This document shows positions 33,738-41,721 of a stretch of DNA of 64,000 nucleotides, one piece after another; position 1 is the first letter of the stretch, and each line of letters begins with the position of its first letter. The position numbers and the translations under genes are program-made. Under the pieces are notes generated by a model that saw only the letters and a program-made list of their open reading frames with translations, was not told the DNA's origin and did no database searches. Source of the stretch: Pseudoprimorskyibacter insulae (lineage in GTDB: Bacteria; Pseudomonadota; Alphaproteobacteria; Rhodobacterales; Rhodobacteraceae); contig NZ_OMOJ01000013.1 in assembly GCF_900302505.1 (NCBI RefSeq), positions 1-64,000 of the forward strand, written 5' to 3'.

Positions 33738-34691
33738 TTAGTCGGACTGTGCGGCAAAGGCATCGGATCGGATTTCCTTGAGGCCAGCCGGAACGCGGAT
33801 CATGAACAGGGCGGCAATGCCGTGGGATTGGGCAAAGCGCGGGCCTTGATCGGGGCCAAGCACCGTCAGGACAGTGGCCAGCGCGTCGGCCTCCATGCAG
33901 GCGCTGTGCAGGACGGTGACAGACAGCAGGTCTGAGGCCAGCGGCTCTCCGGTGTTTGGGTCGATGGTATGCGAGACTGTTTCGCCCGCAATGGTACGGC
34001 GGTTGCGATAGTTGCCCGAGGTGGCGGCGGCCATGCCATCCAGCGCGATCTGGTCAAAGATGATCCGGTCGTCGCCGGGAACGGGCAGTTCTAGGCCAAT
34101 TGTCCAAGGCTCGCCTGCGCCATTCCGGCCCCGCGCGATGATCTCGCCCGCCGCTTCGATCAGGTAGTTGGTGATGCCAAGCGCCTCGACCGCGCGGGCG
34201 GCCTGATCCACGGCAAAGCCCTTGGCGAGGGCGCAGAGATCAAAGGCGATATCGCTGTGCTTGGTGACGGCAGGGGGATCACTGTGCAGCGTATAGCTGC
34301 CAAGCTGGGCAAGGGTGGCGTCGGCTGCGCCAAGCCTTGGGTCTGGCCGCGCGCCCGGCGTCGGCAGGGGGCCAAAGCCCCAACGGTTCACGGCTTGGCC
34401 CAGGCCGATGTTCAACGCGCCGCCGGATTGCCGCGCCAGCCGGTCGGCGCAGGCCATCACGGTCAGCATATCGGCAGGCACCGGAACAGGCACGCCAATT
34501 GGGGCAGCGTTCAGGCGCAACAGGTCGCTGTCATCGCGGTAGGTGGACATTTGCGCATCGACCAGCCGAAGCGCGTTAAGCGCGGCTTGGGCTACAAGTT
34601 CCGGCACCATATGGGCGGCGGGCACGTGGCGGATCTGCCAAGGCCCGCCCATGACGGTGCCGCTGGCGTGATGGGTGCGTTTTGCTTGCAT
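33738..34691 (-). CDS. apbE: FAD:protein FMN transferase ApbE
   Basis: Exported or periplasm-facing enzyme of 317 residues that attaches FMN covalently to Thr/Ser in target proteins. Seen are DAQMSTYRDDSDLLRLN, the ALAKGFAVDQAARAVEALG helix region with the family lysine, and AAATSGNYRNRR and SHTIDPNTGEP, the metal/flavin-binding segments. The usual GG in the central NxGG motif reads EAAGE here. No clear signal peptide is seen, which is common when a lipoprotein start is lost or the start is misjudged; no better upstream start was found. It ends the operon with the ankyrin, PepSY-reductase and DUF2271 genes, which points to flavinylation of a partner in this cluster. Confidence 0.9.
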   Translation of the reverse strand: MQAKRTHHASGTVMGGPWQIRHVPAAHMVPELVAQAALNALRLVDAQMSTYRDDSDLLRLNAAPIGVPVPVPADMLTVMACADRLARQSGGALNIGLGQAVNRWGFGPLPTPGARPDPRLGAADATLAQLGSYTLHSDPPAVTKHSDIAFDLCALAKGFAVDQAARAVEALGITNYLIEAAGEIIARGRNGAGEPWTIGLELPVPGDDRIIFDQIALDGMAAATSGNYRNRRTIAGETVSHTIDPNTGEPLASDLLSVTVLHSACMEADALATVLTVLGPDQGPRFAQSHGIAALFMIRVPAGLKEIRSDAFAAQSD

Positions 34692-34733
34692 AGGGTGCGC
34701 CCCAGCCAGTCGCCCGGCTGGGGCCTTTTCGGT

Positions 34734-36113
34734 TTAGTTGATCGCAGCTGCCAGCGCGGCAGCGGCATCCGTGCCCGCCAGCGCGGCGTTCTCGGAGATC
34801 ATATCGGCAGCGGTTTCACCGAAATCATCGGCAAGGCTCGCATCTGCGCCAGCTTCCAGCAGATAGGTCACGATAGCCGGATCTTGGCCTTTCAGCGCCA
34901 CGCGCATCAGCGCCGACATCTTTTCATCATCGACCGCGTTCACATCCGCGCCGCCTTCGACAAAGCCCTTGATCACCGCAAGCGGGTGGCCAGTGATGGC
35001 GGCGGCCAGAACGGCGTTCAGACCATTGCTATTCGTGACCGACTGATCGGCCCCGGCAGCAACCAGCGTTGCGATGATCTCCACCGCGCCTGCGCGTTCG
35101 CGCCCTGCGGCGACCAGCAACGCGGTGTTGCCGCCTGCGTCAGCCGCATTCACATCGGCACCGGCGGCCAACAGCTGGGCGACGACCTCGGGCTCATTCC
35201 GCTCAACCGCGTAGAACAGCGGGGTCTTGCCAGCGGCATCGGCACCGTTCACATCAAGCCCGGCCTCAAGGAAGCGGGCAATCACCGCGCCCGAGTTGCG
35301 ATAGGCGGCAATCGACAGCGCGTCGCGTCCTGCAGTGTTCTTGGCATCAAGCGAGAAGCCGTTTTCCAGCAGGTAGTCGTACACCGCCATTTCCGAATTC
35401 CGAACGGCGGCCAGTAAAAGGGCATCATCGCCATCGGTGGTTTTGGCGTGGGCATCAGCCGAGATCGCGTGCATGGCTTTGACAACTTCAAGGCTGCTGT
35501 TGCGCTGTGCGGCCAGCATGAAGGCATCGGCCCCATTGGTCGTGCGTGCAGTGATATCGGCGATGGAGCCGAGGTATTCGACCGTTTCAAGGTTCGGGTT
35601 CAGATAGGCCGCCGCCAGCGCCACGTTGCGCCCGTCGCCATCGATCGCGTTGGGGTCAAGGCCAAGCGAGACAAGGTATTCAAACACGGCTTTGTCGGTC
35701 TGGCCGAAGGCGGCAAAGCCAAGCGCGTTGCGGCCCGATTCCTCGGTTGCGGTGATATCGGCACCCAAGCCAATGATGTGCTGCACCATCGCCAGATCGC
35801 CATAGCGTGCGGCCCAGAAGATCGCCGGGCGGCCATCGTGGCTGGGGGCGTTCACGTCTGCGCCTTTCGACACCAGCAGGTCGATCATTTCGGTCGAGGC
35901 ACCGTATTGCAGGGCGCGGGTGATCGGAGTGTAATTGCCGCCGCCCACTTCGAGCGGGTCTGCGCCGCCTGCAATCGCGGCCTCAACAGCGGCCAGATCG
36001 GCGGATTTCCAGAACTTGCCGTCCAGCAGCGCATTGTCCGCAAAGGCGGGCAGGGCAAGGGCGCTGACCGACAGGGCAAGCGCGGCAACGGTGGATTTGA
36101 GAGAGAAGGTCAT
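34734..36113 (-). CDS. Secreted or periplasmic ankyrin-repeat protein
   Basis: Protein of 459 residues made of a signal peptide (about 1-25, ending ALPAFA before DNALL) and then roughly thirteen ankyrin repeats of ~33 residues. Repeat consensus elements such as LLVSKGADVNAPSHDGRPAIFWAA (in part), LLAAGADVNAADAGGNTAL and LLEAGADASLADDFGETAAD recur to the end. AAGGAAA lies at a good distance from ATG 36113; the longer upstream frame is a shadow of the PepSY gene. Ankyrin domains are protein-protein scaffolds. Between the flavin reductase and ApbE genes, it may hold periplasmic partners of the electron-transfer chain. No enzyme domain is visible. Confidence 0.9.
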   Translation of the reverse strand: MTFSLKSTVAALALSVSALALPAFADNALLDGKFWKSADLAAVEAAIAGGADPLEVGGGNYTPITRALQYGASTEMIDLLVSKGADVNAPSHDGRPAIFWAARYGDLAMVQHIIGLGADITATEESGRNALGFAAFGQTDKAVFEYLVSLGLDPNAIDGDGRNVALAAAYLNPNLETVEYLGSIADITARTTNGADAFMLAAQRNSSLEVVKAMHAISADAHAKTTDGDDALLLAAVRNSEMAVYDYLLENGFSLDAKNTAGRDALSIAAYRNSGAVIARFLEAGLDVNGADAAGKTPLFYAVERNEPEVVAQLLAAGADVNAADAGGNTALLVAAGRERAGAVEIIATLVAAGADQSVTNSNGLNAVLAAAITGHPLAVIKGFVEGGADVNAVDDEKMSALMRVALKGQDPAIVTYLLEAGADASLADDFGETAADMISENAALAGTDAAAALAAAIN

Positions 36114-36151
36114 TTGCGTTTCCTTGTGGAGAAGATCCGGCAGCGCCGCGA

Positions 36152-38335
36152 TCAGTAGATATCTTCGAGGTAGCGGTTGCGGCGCTTCAGCTCGTCGAGC
36201 GAAAGGCCGATCTCGGCTGCCAGGGCGGAAAACTCGGTGCGGATTTCGGCCGCCATGGCCGCGCCTCCGCACACCATGATCGTCGCGCCCGCTTTGAGCC
36301 GTTCGATCAGATGGGACCGCTCCGCCCGGATGCGGTCCTGAACATATTGGCCGGGGTCTGTGCGCGACCACGCCAGCTCGGCGCGGGCCAGACGGGCCTC
36401 AGAGAGCCACGCGGCGATTTCCTCGCCATAGATCGCATCGGCATCGGGGCGGCGGCCGCCCCAGAACAGATCGACAGGGCGCGACGCGGTGTTGTGGCGG
36501 ATCATCCCGGTGAAGGGGGCAAGCCCGGTGCCTGCGCCGACCATGATCACCGGCTTGCGGCTGGTGGGCATCTGGAAGCGTTCGTTCCGCGCAATGGCCA
36601 CGTCGATGGACGCCCCTTCGGCCAGATCGCACAGCCAGTTGGAACAAAGCCCGCCCTCAACTCGCCGCACCATGATCTCAACAAAGCCGTCGCGCTTGGA
36701 GCATGAACCCAGTGAATAAAGGCGCGGCACAGTGCAATCGGGCGCGTAAACCTCGATCAGATCGCCGGGTCGGTGGGCCGGAATGCGCAGCGCAGCAAAG
36801 CGCAGGACGGTGGTTTCAGAGCCTAGTGCACGGCCAAACACGGTTTTCGACGTCAGCGTCAGCGCCGAGGTTTTCGGGCGTTTGGGGGTGTAGGTCACCG
36901 TCAGCGGCTGGCCCAAACAATCGCCCAACAGATCGCACCAATGCTGGAAGGCGTGGGCCGATTGCTTATCAATCTCGAACGGCGCCATGGCGGGCTGGCC
37001 AAGTTTGGCGTTTAGGGCCGTGGCCACATCGCGGCCAAAGGCGCAGTATCCGGCAAAGGCTTTGTCACCGAAGGCAAGGCTGACATGCTGCACGCCGCTT
37101 GCTTGCAGCCGTGCCAAGCGGTCAAGGAAGCCCGTGGCCGATTTCGGCGCATCCCCGTCGCCATAGGTCGCGGCCATGGTGATCAGCATCCGCAGCTTGG
37201 GATAGTCGCGGCGCAATTCGTTCATCGCGCAGGTGCGGACCGGCAAACCTGCGGTGACGAAACCCTTATGCAAGGCCTCAGCAAAGCGCCAAGTTGCGCC
37301 GCCTTCTGACCCGACAAGGATCAGGATTTCCGCCTGCGCGACCGAGGCGTTGCCCTCCATCCGGCTGCGCCCATTGCGGCGGTTCCGCCACCAAACGAGC
37401 ATGCCCGTGACAGTGAAGAATGGCACGCTCAGGGCTGAGACCATCAGCACCAAGGCCCATGGCCAAGCGCCCTCGGCTGTGTGCAGCAGCATGACGACTT
37501 CATAGATCCGCGCCGACAGCGCTTGCGGATCGCGCGACAGTTGATCGCCGGTGAATTGGTCGAAGAACATCCACGCCTGTGCCGTGCGCACAGACCAGAC
37601 ATCAAACCAATCCTCAGGGATCGGGAAAATCACTTCGCGGGCGGTGGCAAGGGGCAGGGCCTGAAGCCCATGCAGATCCCACGGGGCCACGGCGTCAAGC
37701 TCTTGCAGGCTTTCGGGGTAGGCGGGGGCCGCACCATCGCCGACCGAGATCACGTCAAACGTCAGGCCCGACAGGTACAGCGCCGTGACAGATAGAACCA
37801 GCAGCGGCACCAAGGCCAAACGGCCAACAATGGCATGAAGCGCCCCGCTGTCGCGCCCTTGGATGCGGGAAAAGCCTCGGCGCAACCCGCCGACGCGGCG
37901 CAGGAACAGCCCGACGCCCGACACCGTCAGGATCGCCATCGCGGCTCCGGCAATCGCCGTCAGAACGCGACCATCCTCGCCCAGAAAGAACGATCGGTGC
38001 AGCGTGCGCATCTGGGTGTAGATCGCGGGCTCTTTCTTTTCGGCGGCGAAATCCCCTGTGGCGGGGTCGATGATCCGCTCTTGCCGCCGGTTCGATTGGG
38101 TGAAAGTCAACTTCCAATCGCCCGCCGGGGTCAAAAGCAAACGCTCGCCCATGATATCGGGGTTGGCGTTGGTGACGACCTTTAGCAGGTCAGCGACAGA
38201 CATGCCGCTGACCACCGATTGACTGGTGGCCGTGTCATAAATTGGCTTGGTCGCCAACACGGCCCCGCTCAGCGCAACGACCGAGACAAGAAGCCCGAGC
38301 ATCAGCCCGGCAAAGGAATGAACGCTGCGCCACAT
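36152..38335 (-). CDS. PepSY membrane protein fused to flavodoxin and FAD/NADPH reductase
   Basis: Inner-membrane electron-transfer protein of 727 residues. Residues ~7-30 form the first helix; a periplasmic PepSY-type segment follows, then three more helices (near 130, 175 and 305) as in the PepSY-associated TM family. From ~335 there is a cytoplasmic flavodoxin-like domain (LILVGSEGGATWRFAEALHK), then a ferredoxin-NADP reductase-like unit with PRLYSLGS near 537 (FAD), GGLCSNWL near 565, GAGTGLAPF near 597 (NADPH) and the aromatic C-terminus EDIY. This is the domain order of sulfite-reductase flavoprotein/P450-reductase-like enzymes attached to a membrane anchor. It should carry electrons from NADPH across the membrane to a periplasmic flavoprotein. 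It starts six bases after the DUF2271 gene stop. Confidence 0.92.
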   Translation of the reverse strand: MWRSVHSFAGLMLGLLVSVVALSGAVLATKPIYDTATSQSVVSGMSVADLLKVVTNANPDIMGERLLLTPAGDWKLTFTQSNRRQERIIDPATGDFAAEKKEPAIYTQMRTLHRSFFLGEDGRVLTAIAGAAMAILTVSGVGLFLRRVGGLRRGFSRIQGRDSGALHAIVGRLALVPLLVLSVTALYLSGLTFDVISVGDGAAPAYPESLQELDAVAPWDLHGLQALPLATAREVIFPIPEDWFDVWSVRTAQAWMFFDQFTGDQLSRDPQALSARIYEVVMLLHTAEGAWPWALVLMVSALSVPFFTVTGMLVWWRNRRNGRSRMEGNASVAQAEILILVGSEGGATWRFAEALHKGFVTAGLPVRTCAMNELRRDYPKLRMLITMAATYGDGDAPKSATGFLDRLARLQASGVQHVSLAFGDKAFAGYCAFGRDVATALNAKLGQPAMAPFEIDKQSAHAFQHWCDLLGDCLGQPLTVTYTPKRPKTSALTLTSKTVFGRALGSETTVLRFAALRIPAHRPGDLIEVYAPDCTVPRLYSLGSCSKRDGFVEIMVRRVEGGLCSNWLCDLAEGASIDVAIARNERFQMPTSRKPVIMVGAGTGLAPFTGMIRHNTASRPVDLFWGGRRPDADAIYGEEIAAWLSEARLARAELAWSRTDPGQYVQDRIRAERSHLIERLKAGATIMVCGGAAMAAEIRTEFSALAAEIGLSLDELKRRNRYLEDIY

Positions 38336-38341
38336 GGCGGA

Positions 38342-38842
38342 TCAATCCCACTTATAGCGCAGATAGCGCACGTAGCCGGTGCCGGGGATCTTGGCGCCCT
38401 GCGCCTCGGCGGTCAGAACGGCCTCGGCATCGGTGGGATAGTTCGACTGATCCTCGACCGAGCTGTCCACGCGCACGCTATACCCTGCGTCCAGCACTTC
38501 GGGCTCAAGCTCTACCCGGATCACAGCGCGGTCGCCGGGGCCGGTTGATGCGCCTGTCACCGCCGACAGATCTTCGCGGGCGCGGCCGACGTATTTCCAC
38601 CAGCGCGGCTGATCGGGATACCAGCGTTCTTCATCGCCCGAGACCCAAAGCGTGCGCACATAGCGGTTGTCGGGGCTGACCAGATACAGCGAGAAATAGG
38701 CCTTTTCGCCTTTGTAATCGTTCAGCTGCACAAGGAATGTCGCCTCTTCGGCGGCAGACATGGCCGGGGCCATCGCGGCCCCAAGGGTCAGGGCCGCCGC
38801 GCCAATGCGCAGACGAGCAGCAAGAGAGTTGGGGCGTGCCAT
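38342..38842 (-). CDS. DUF2271-like periplasmic protein, candidate flavinylated carrier
   Basis: Small exported protein of 166 residues. The signal peptide covers about 1-30 (LRIGAAALTLGAAMAPAMSA). In the mature part SAVTGASTGPGD (93-104) resembles the ApbE target motif D-x-x-S/T-G-A-S/T followed by PG, as in DUF2271 proteins; here the first acid is serine. S99 or T100 would be the FMN attachment site. ATG 38842 gives the usual family length; a TTG at 38881 has a better ribosome-binding site (GGAGG five bases upstream) and is an alternative start that would lengthen the signal peptide. It opens the operon with the PepSY reductase, ankyrin and ApbE genes. Function as an electron carrier is inferred. 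Confidence 0.75.
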   Translation of the reverse strand: MARPNSLAARLRIGAAALTLGAAMAPAMSAAEEATFLVQLNDYKGEKAYFSLYLVSPDNRYVRTLWVSGDEERWYPDQPRWWKYVGRAREDLSAVTGASTGPGDRAVIRVELEPEVLDAGYSVRVDSSVEDQSNYPTDAEAVLTAEAQGAKIPGTGYVRYLRYKWD

Positions 38843-38881
38843 ATGCCAGAATGGCAGGGCACGGGAATCCTGTTCGCGCAA

Positions 38882-39139
38882 GATTGCCTCCAGTCGGTTC
38901 GAAATGTCGGGAACTGGCTGGAAGGCGCGACAGGCGCAGTTTTCTAGCTGCGGGCTGAATAGGTGACTTTTTTACTAGGGTAAAGGGGCAAAATCAAAAA
39001 CGGATGAAGTTTCATCAGATAGAGGGCGAATGCGATCCCGGCTTCGCGGGGTCGTCTGCGCGAAGGTCGAAGAGAACAAATTTCACAGGGATGCTCGGGC
39101 ATCAAGAATACGGATAATTGTAATTATGTAAATATTCGA
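38882..39139. other. Promoter region of the flavin cluster with an inverted repeat
   Basis: Mostly non-coding, AT-rich for this replicon. ATAATT-GT-AATTAT (39114-39127) is a perfect inverted repeat with six-base arms and could be an operator. A stem with a TTCG loop (around 39033-39050) is also present. No small gene was recognised. The promoter of the DUF2271 operon must lie near the left end, but no clear -35/-10 pair stands out. Confidence 0.4.
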
Positions 39140-39705
39140 TGAACGCTGAGGGCGCTTTGGACGATGTCGCCGGCGATCAACAACCGGCGGCCCTCGGGCG
39201 CGACCGAAAACACGGTCTTGGGCGCGGGCCATGTGGCTGATACCCCAATCCGCGACATGGGCGCGAAAATCTGCCTTGATGGCAAGGGCGAATATGCGTT
39301 CCACACCCAATTGCGCGACGGCGAAGACACCATCACCGGCGATCAGGCCCGCACGCTGTTCCACCAAGCTTGCGGCAAAGCGATTGATTGCGAAATCCTG
39401 TTCCACATGGGCTGGACGGCGGGCCTGCGCTGGTCACGAACAAGGTCCGGCAGGGGCGCGTGCTCATCGGCGGGGATGCCGCGCATCTGTTCACCCCGGC
39501 GGGCTAGGCTACAACACCGCCGCTGAGGACGCGGCGAATATTCATTGCCAAAGCGGCTTGCCCGGTGGCAGGCCGCCCCGATCAATTCACCGGTTGGCGC
39601 GGGCAAGATGCGAATGATCCGCACGCGATCTGGGATCGTCTGCTGGGCCTCGCCGCAACCCAGGTCGGGGCAAGTGTCAGGGTGATGCCTGCTTCGGCCT
39701 GATAA
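39140..39705 (+). pseudogene. Decayed FAD-dependent aromatic monooxygenase (PheA/TfdB/MhpA type)
   Basis: Pieces of a flavin monooxygenase are readable in changing frames on the plus strand: TITGDQARTLFHQACGKAID and ILFHMGWTAGL, then LVTNKVRQGRVLIGGDAAHLF with the FAD-binding GDAAHLFTPAG motif, then GYNTAAEDAANIH, and finally RPDQFTGWRGQDANDPHAIW from the C-terminal domain. Frameshifts separate the blocks, the N-terminal FAD domain is missing and an internal deletion joins the GDAAH region to the C-terminal part. The order of blocks is that of the intact family, so this is one dead gene rather than chance similarity. Confidence 0.75.
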
Positions 39706-39843
39706 ACCGCCGAATGGCCTGCGGCATTGTGCTGGATCTTTTCTAAGCAGGGCAGACCAAGCCATCACGGCCTTGGCCGCAAAGCAAAGATTTGGGCGCG
39801 GCGGGAAACTGCGACGGCCTATTTATGTGGTCCAACGCCGTAG

Positions 39844-39862
39844 GGTGGGTTTTCAACCCACC
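39844..39862 (-). terminator. Hairpin after the thioesterase gene
   Basis: GGTGGGTT (39844-39851) and AACCCACC (39855-39862) form an eight-base-pair stem with a three-base loop, seven bases beyond the thioesterase stop. It lies in GTAGGGTGGGTTTTCAACCC, a type of sequence often seen as a dispersed repeat in proteobacteria; only this copy was noticed. Confidence 0.45.
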
Positions 39863-39868
39863 GCCCCC

Positions 39869-40288
39869 TCAGAACTTCGGATCGTCCAGAACCATCTGCG
39901 TTTGGGTCACAATGGCGGCTGTCTTGCCATCGCTCCGGCGCACGGTGGTTTGCCAGATCTGCGTTTTGCGCCCCTTGTGCAGCGGCGTTGAGGTACAGGT
40001 GATCGTGTCCCCCGCCGGGATGGCGCGCAGGAAGTTGGTTTTGCTTTCCACTGTCACCGTGCTTTGCCCCGGCTTCAGGTTCAGAAACGTGGCCGTGCCG
40101 CCCATATTGTCGCAAATCGCCATGACCGCCCCGCCGTGCAGGGTGCCATTGCGATTTAGCAAATCCGGCGAGACATGCAGCTCGGCGACCACTTCATCTG
40201 GGGTGGCCGACACCACCTTGATCCCCAGATACCGCGCAAAGGGCGGCTGGTTGCGGGCAATGGCGTCAAGATCAGGCGTCTGGGTCAT
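39869..40288 (-). CDS. PaaI-type hotdog thioesterase
   Basis: Cytoplasmic acyl-CoA thioesterase of 139 residues, the single hotdog fold. The family signature RNGTLHGGAVMAICDNMGGTA is present (in part LHGGAVMAICDNMGG), with the catalytic acid position on the following helix; VESKTNFLRAIPAGDTIT is the second half. ATG 40288 gives the usual length; upstream in-frame starts lack better support. It stands alone and intact between two decayed genes on either side, so it may be under selection where its neighbours are not. It could hydrolyse aryl- or acyl-CoA released in the catabolic pathways. Confidence 0.9.
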   Translation of the reverse strand: MTQTPDLDAIARNQPPFARYLGIKVVSATPDEVVAELHVSPDLLNRNGTLHGGAVMAICDNMGGTATFLNLKPGQSTVTVESKTNFLRAIPAGDTITCTSTPLHKGRKTQIWQTTVRRSDGKTAAIVTQTQMVLDDPKF

Positions 40289-40365
40289 GGGGATCCGCAT
40301 GTGAAAAGGGCAAGTCGGGCGAACGTGCCTCAGATCTGCCCGAACCGCCACCCTGAAACGTTGGC

Positions 40366-40592
40366 CTAGCCATTTACCAAGATCGCGCGGCCAATGATCT
40401 TGCCCCCTTCAAGACGGCTGAGCGCGGCCTCGGCCTGATCCAGCGCGAAGGGCATCGTCGGGATCGGGCGCAACGCGCCTTGGCGGGCCAGCGCGATCAA
40501 CTCGGAAAATTCCGGCAAAGACCCAACATAGCTGCCCGAGATCTGCACCTCTTGCGCCTCTAGCGTGCTGGCCCCAACGGCGACCAACGGAA
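40366..40592 (-). pseudogene. C-terminal remnant of a zinc-type alcohol dehydrogenase
   Basis: The last ~75 residues of a medium-chain alcohol dehydrogenase remain: GSYVGSLPEFSELIALARQG, then PFALDQAEAALSRLEGGKIIGRAIL, the usual ending of this family. Everything upstream is gone; the sequence switches at about 40590 into the end of the alkylsulfatase remnant. The fragment has no own start signal and cannot be a working enzyme. A deletion that joined two genes on the same strand explains the junction. Confidence 0.7.
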
Positions 40593-41188
40593 TTCACCGC
40601 GCGCGTAATCCTCGCGGGCTTTGGCCAGAATGGCCTCGGCCCCGCCCATATAGGCGATCATCTTGCGGGCCGATGCGGCCCCCGGCAGCGGGTCCAGATG
40701 CACCGGGTTGGCGTCATACCAGCTAAGATAGCGTTGATAGATCGCCTTGGCCTTATGCTTCAGCGCCCCGTAATAGCCCCGGCAGGACCATTCGCGCTCT
40801 AACTCCGCAGGCAGATGCAGCGCCTCGGCCACCTCGTCGGGCTTGAGGCCGGGAAAGAACATGTGCATTTCGGCGGGGGCCTCGGAATCCGGGGCCATGT
40901 AGAATTCAACCTCAATACCGTCGATCACATGGGTTTCGGTCTTGTCCAGGATCACCTGCGTCGGTGCGATCAAAGACCGCGCGCACCTCACGCGTGCCGC
41001 GATGCTGGCGATACAGCTCAATCGCCGCTTTCGCTGTCTCAATCGAGGTCACGGGATCAATCACGATCAGGCCGCTGTCGCCCTCAAGGATCGTCAAAAT
41101 CGCGCGTATCGTCAAAGGGCAGAGCCTTGGCCGCCGCGGCCAAAGCCGCAATCGTCGTGGGATGGGCCGCGCCCTGATGTTCGATCAT
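40593..41188 (-). pseudogene. Deletion-scarred alkyl/aryl-sulfatase (SdsA1/BDS1-like)
   Basis: The start is intact (GGAGG then ATG at 41188) and gives MIEHQGAAHPTTIAALAAAA and ALPFDDTRDFDD, the N-terminal pattern of metallo-beta-lactamase-type alkylsulfatases. After a frameshift the next block is LEGDSGLIVIDPVTSIETAK and AAIELYRQHRGTREVRAV. The metal-binding HxHxDH block that should follow is missing. The third block has DGIEVEFYMAPDSEAPAEMH and WSCRGYYGALKHKAKAIYQR, with another deletion between them. The C-terminal sterol-carrier-like domain is lost and replaced by the alcohol dehydrogenase remnant. It is dead, and its remaining blocks still lie in the original order. Confidence 0.75.
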
Positions 41189-41372
41189 GCCTGTCCTCCC
41201 ATGCCATGCAATGTCATCGGGCCAGCCTAGGGGGGTGGGCAAAGGCAGAACAAACCTTTCACCGCGCCGAAAGACGCAATTCACGGATATGAAATGCGCC
41301 CCCTTAGGGCCGTTGGCAACAGGGGGCCCACCCTGATAGGGAGGGGCAAACCCCGCCCAAAAGGATTGCCAG

Positions 41373-41702
41373 ATGTTTCAGCCCTCGCCTTCGTTCAAGA
41401 CCAACCTTGATGCCCTGCCCTCGATTGATGGCATCGCGCGGATTGAATTGGTCGATGCCTCTGGCACCGTGGTTGACACGATCGAGAACCAGCCGGGCAA
41501 GAAGGGCTCGCTGGCGGTGTATCAGCACCTGAGCCAAACCTTCGGCGCGCTGAACGCTGAGGCTGCGGCCCATGGGTTGGCTGTGTTCGCTGAACATACC
41601 GCCGATGCCAAGGCCCGCCCCGGCGCGCACCCTAACATCGACCGTTTGTTCGAGATCGCAGAGGGCGGCGCGGCGCTGACGATTTCAGTGATCGCCGCCT
41701 GA
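41373..41702 (+). CDS. Small DUF2322-like protein
   Basis: Soluble acidic protein of 109 residues with no catalytic motif I can name. From memory it matches the DUF2322 family: FKTNLDALPSIDGIARIEL at the start, VDTIENQPGKKGSLAVYQHL in the middle and HTADAKARPGAHPNIDRLFE near the end are the conserved blocks. AAGGA lies a few bases before the ATG. It is alone on the plus strand and converges with the amidohydrolase gene with a 19-base gap. Function unknown. Confidence 0.7.
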   Translation: MFQPSPSFKTNLDALPSIDGIARIELVDASGTVVDTIENQPGKKGSLAVYQHLSQTFGALNAEAAAHGLAVFAEHTADAKARPGAHPNIDRLFEIAEGGAALTISVIAA

Positions 41703-41721
41703 ACGCCTGCGCCTTTCCGGG

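Noticed and set aside
34257-35417. Plus-strand open frame of 386 codons
   Set aside because: Lies over ApbE and ankyrin genes on the other strand, with histidine/glycine/arginine-rich content typical of antisense frames in GC-rich DNA.
34734-36113. Possible DNA tandem repeat or CRISPR-like array
   Set aside because: The periodicity is about 33 residues at protein level (ankyrin); the DNA units are diverged and there are no spacers.
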